Shown here: positions 19,272-21,466 of the stretch, piece by piece | Numbering within the stretch: the stretch's first letter is position 1 | Layout: each line of letters starts with the position of its first letter | Origin: Conoideocrella luteorostrata | Lineage: Eukaryota; Ascomycota; Sordariomycetes; Hypocreales; Clavicipitaceae | Direction: 5' to 3' | Assembly (NCBI GenBank): GCA_032433595.1 | Contig: JASWJB010000504.1 | Coordinates: forward strand, 1 to 21,466 | Length of the DNA: 21,466 bases | Position numbers and translations under genes: made by a program | The notes under the pieces: generated by a model | The model's input: the letters and a program-made list of their open reading frames with translations, nothing else | Told to the model about the DNA's origin: nothing | The model's database searches: none

Positions 19272-19899
19272 AGGAAGATACGGTGGAATATTCAACGTTG
19301 TTGCTGCTACAGGTTATTATTGTTATTGGAAATCAAAACGGAAAAAAAAAGTGAATATTTTGTATGCTTTAAATGCGCGTGCCTTTTTTTTTTTTCTTTT
19401 GTGGGATCTTGAGTTTGGTATATAGTTACGGAGTACGGAGTAGTGGCGGTTTAGTTATATTTCCTACATAGAGCCGCAATCGGATACTATTAATATATAC
19501 TGCAACAAGGCATACGGAGCAGCACTAAGTTAATTGTGCTAACCAATTTAGCTTAGAATTTAACCGTCACCCATCACACCACAAATTAGCTATAAAAAAA
19601 AATATAAAAAAAAGGTATAAATATGCAGTGTTATATGCATATCGGAATACTGGGGCTCATCAAGCACGGCTTCCGCGTCCAAGCGCTTGGCGAAAGAGGG
19701 CAAAATGCCTCTGTAAGCAGGCGCAGGAGTCGCTATAACGGAGAATGTAAGCACTTAAACTGTGATCAACAGTTGCTCATGAACGCAATTGCGGGGTCAA
19801 TCACACTGCACCCTAGCTGAACGCTATTAAAGGAACAGGAGTAAAGCATTCCACTTACATTGATATCTTTATTTACTGAATTCGGATATTGTCCGTAAT
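19272..19899. other. AT-rich intergenic DNA
   Basis: The 3' flank of the lipase contains an A9 run near 19343, a T12 run at 19384-19395, and A-rich tracts around 19592-19615 ending in TATAAATATG. A 65-codon plus-strand frame (19623-19820) is not recognised. Confidence 0.5.
19427..19442 (+). repeat. Overlapping TACGGAGT octamers
   Basis: TACGGAGTACGGAGTA contains two octamers sharing a T. Further copies, on either strand, lie at 325, 9413, 12406, 12430, 19990 and 20387. I recall this motif as abundant between genes in Eurotiales; its role is not known to me. Confidence 0.8.
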
Positions 19900-19989
19900 A
19901 TGTCGTCCGGGTCACCTTCCAAGCACTTCTCCGTTTCTGGAAAGATTGCAATCGTGACAGGCGCTTCGACGACGATGCTAACGCCTTGA
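19900..19989 (+). pseudogene. Short-chain dehydrogenase, N-terminal fragment
   Basis: From the ATG at 19900 the frame reads MSSGSPSKHFSVSGKIAIVT then GAST. This is the first beta strand and the start of the TGxxxGxG dinucleotide-binding motif of a fungal SDR (HPGD/FabG-like group). After GAS the expected glycine-rich turn is missing, and a TGA comes six codons later (19987-19989). The rest of the ~270-residue enzyme is not found downstream. An ACTCCGTA octamer starts one base after the stop codon, at the apparent breakpoint. Confidence 0.75.
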
Positions 19990-20618
19990 ACTCCGTACGG
20001 TGGCGCGGGACGAACCGCCATCGTGGGTCAGTCGTGGCTGACTCTACGTGACCTCAGTGAATCGCTAGTAAAACCATACGCTTACGCTCGCACAACTGTG
20101 TGAACGAGCTTCAGTGCAATACAGAGAGTTCCCATACGTTCTTGCCTAGCTACGTGACCATAACCTAACAGTTTAATCCAGGCTGCTCGATAGAGATTGG
20201 AGTAAAAAACCATAGAGAAGAGGGTACGATATGTGTGCAAGGTAGCGCGGTGACGGGGTAACGATTGTAGGAGGTAAGAAGTTTTTGCATGCCTTCGGGT
20301 ACCATCAACGCCACCGTCACCGGTGCAACCGTGGCAACTTAGGGCCTGGCACCAGCAGCCATGTAAAAAGTTATTGCCACATACTGTACGGAGTAGGCGT
20401 GGACTAGACAAGGATAATTAATTCTTGCTAGCCGCTTTAGTGTGCAGTGGAGTCTAATGAGATGTAATGTCATGTGACAATAGCAGTGGTCTGATTACTT
20501 TGTCCCGCGTACTCCGTGCAGAGTGCTCCATAGAGATCTCCAGAAAAGGCCTCACTTGTTCTTGGTGCGGTGCTATTCTACTGTTAGCTGCACTCTCTGA
20601 ACTAATTCAACTGCTACT
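19990..20618. other. No recognised gene
   Basis: A 109-codon minus-strand frame (20411-20082) has no known domain and irregular composition. Octamers lie at 19990-19997 and 20387-20394. The right end is the 5' flank of the Erg28-like gene, with GTCATGTGAC near 20469-20478. Confidence 0.4.
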
Positions 20619-21084
20619 ATGTCGGCACTTTTACCTTCTGTCGATCACGGCTATCTGCCATATTTCTTGATTTACGTATGTTGCTTCTTATAGACTATCT
20701 ATAAATGACAGACACTAACGTTTTATTGTGAAGGCGGGCGCTTCGGCTATTACGCACGCCTTGGTCTGTTATTTGTTATCGCCGGAAACATCAATGACGG
20801 CGTTCCGTGGTCCATCAGCCCCTGCACCGACTGCATTGCTCGCGCACGTGTACGCTGTCAAGAATATTTACACGGGCGCAATTCGTTTATACGCGGCTTA
20901 CAATATCAGCAATGAAGTGGTCTATAATTTAGCTATGTTGACATTTATTGGTGTCTTGGGGTTGTACGGACTAGAGAGATTCAACTACGGAACTGCGAGG
21001 AATAAAGAGGTTGTCTTTCCTTTTATTACAGCAGGATCGGGACTTCTGTGGATGCTTCTGCAGAGATCTACCTACGTTTTATAA
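20619..21084 (+). CDS. Erg28-like integral membrane protein
   Basis: Two exons, 20619-20675 and 20734-21084, join in phase 0 across a 58-nt intron (GTATGT donor, CACTAACG branch, GAAG acceptor). The product is 135 aa. It starts MSALLPSVDHGYLPYFLIY, and the family core is VKNIYTGAIRLYAAYNISN, then LTFIGVLGLYGLERF, then PFITAGSGLLWMLLQ. About four hydrophobic segments (near 14-33, 55-72, 83-100 and 112-128) fit the Erg28 layout. Erg28 is an ER scaffold that tethers the sterol C-4 demethylation enzymes (Erg25/26/27). Canonical fungal Erg28 has ARTFGTWTF-type sequence where this has AHVYAVKNIYTG, so this is more likely a divergent paralogue than the housekeeping copy. The intron is essential to reach the ATG; the shadow frame upstream is not coding. 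Confidence 0.8.
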
Positions 21085-21422
21085 ACCACTGGAAATATTA
21101 GAATAGTCTAGGTAACAATAGTCACTCACGCCACAGAACTATTCTATACAAAAGAGGCTTTGACACGATAGTAAATAATTAAAATAACAATAAATACTAA
21201 AGATACGCAACCTGCACGATCAGCAGATGTCATTTAATGAGAAAACAATTAAAAGTAAAGAGCAAAAATCCTCTCGCTCTCTGCGGAATATCCACGTCTA
21301 CTTATATAGCGCCTTCTATCTACAACCGTATTTACACATTGCTGTGCTATGGATCACTCTGGTTGCTGTTTAAGTGCTGCATAAATCTATGGTGGGTCAT
21401 CTACAGGTATCCCGAGTATTGC
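21085..21422. other. No recognised gene
   Basis: AT-rich 3' flank of the Erg28-like gene (for example ATAATTAAAATAACAATAAA near 21173-21193). No open frame of note. Confidence 0.5.
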
Positions 21423-21466
21423 GTGCACGGGCCACTATTACATTACTGTAATAGTGGCCCGTGCAC
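21423..21466. repeat. Perfect 20-bp inverted repeat at window end
   Basis: GTGCACGGGCCACTATTACA (21423-21442) and its exact complement (21447-21466) flank a 4-nt loop, TTAC. It ends exactly at the last base given. It may be the terminal repeats of a mobile element, a hairpin where assembly stopped, or a foldback artefact. Confidence 0.9.

Noticed and set aside
1..21466. CRISPR arrays, bacterial operons or phage genes
   Set aside because: No regularly spaced repeats, no Shine-Dalgarno-led operons, and gene structures are fungal.

Overview
The window looks like nuclear DNA of a filamentous ascomycete, most likely from the Eurotiales (Aspergillus/Penicillium group). The basis is: genes interrupted by very short introns (41-100 nt) with GTATGT/GTAAGT-type donors and CTAAC/CTGAC-like branch sites; typical fungal families (HET/NB-ARC NLR, Zn2Cys6 regulator, SRPK-like kinase, secretory lipase, MYND finger); and a dispersed 8-mer, TACGGAGT, that I associate with intergenic DNA of this group. 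The assignment is by inference only.

Layout. 666-2478 (minus): a spliced ANL-fold (AMP-binding-like) protein that lacks the normal catalytic motifs. 3041-4072 (minus): a broken alpha/beta hydrolase. 4531-5643 (minus): a MYND zinc-finger gene interrupted by one in-frame TAA. 6998-8308 (plus): a decayed HET/NB-ARC gene in which only the NB-ARC part is still open. 9085-9374 (plus): a fragment of a medium-chain enoyl reductase. 9809-11376 (plus): an apparently intact six-exon SRPK-like kinase. 12033-12275 (minus): a small secreted cysteine-containing protein. 12596-13980 (plus): a three-exon Zn2Cys6 regulator. 14162-15831 (minus): a broken type-B carboxylesterase, convergent with the regulator. 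15832-17924: mostly unexplained DNA with a homopurine tract, hairpins and a tRNA-like box A/box B pair. 17925-19271 (plus): an intact secreted lipase. 19900-19989 (plus): the first ~25 codons of a short-chain dehydrogenase, cut off abruptly. 20619-21084 (plus): a two-exon Erg28-like membrane protein. 21423-21466: a near-perfect 44-bp palindrome that ends the window.

Overall, intact genes alternate with at least six broken ones. Several of the broken ones (enoyl reductase, short-chain dehydrogenase, carboxylesterase, hydrolase) are families often seen in secondary-metabolite or catabolic clusters. The region therefore reads as an accessory, decaying, possibly subtelomeric locus. I found no convincing new multi-gene system. 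The least ordinary items are the Erg28-like paralogue, the ANL pseudoenzyme, the MYND gene with a single stop, and the palindromes.
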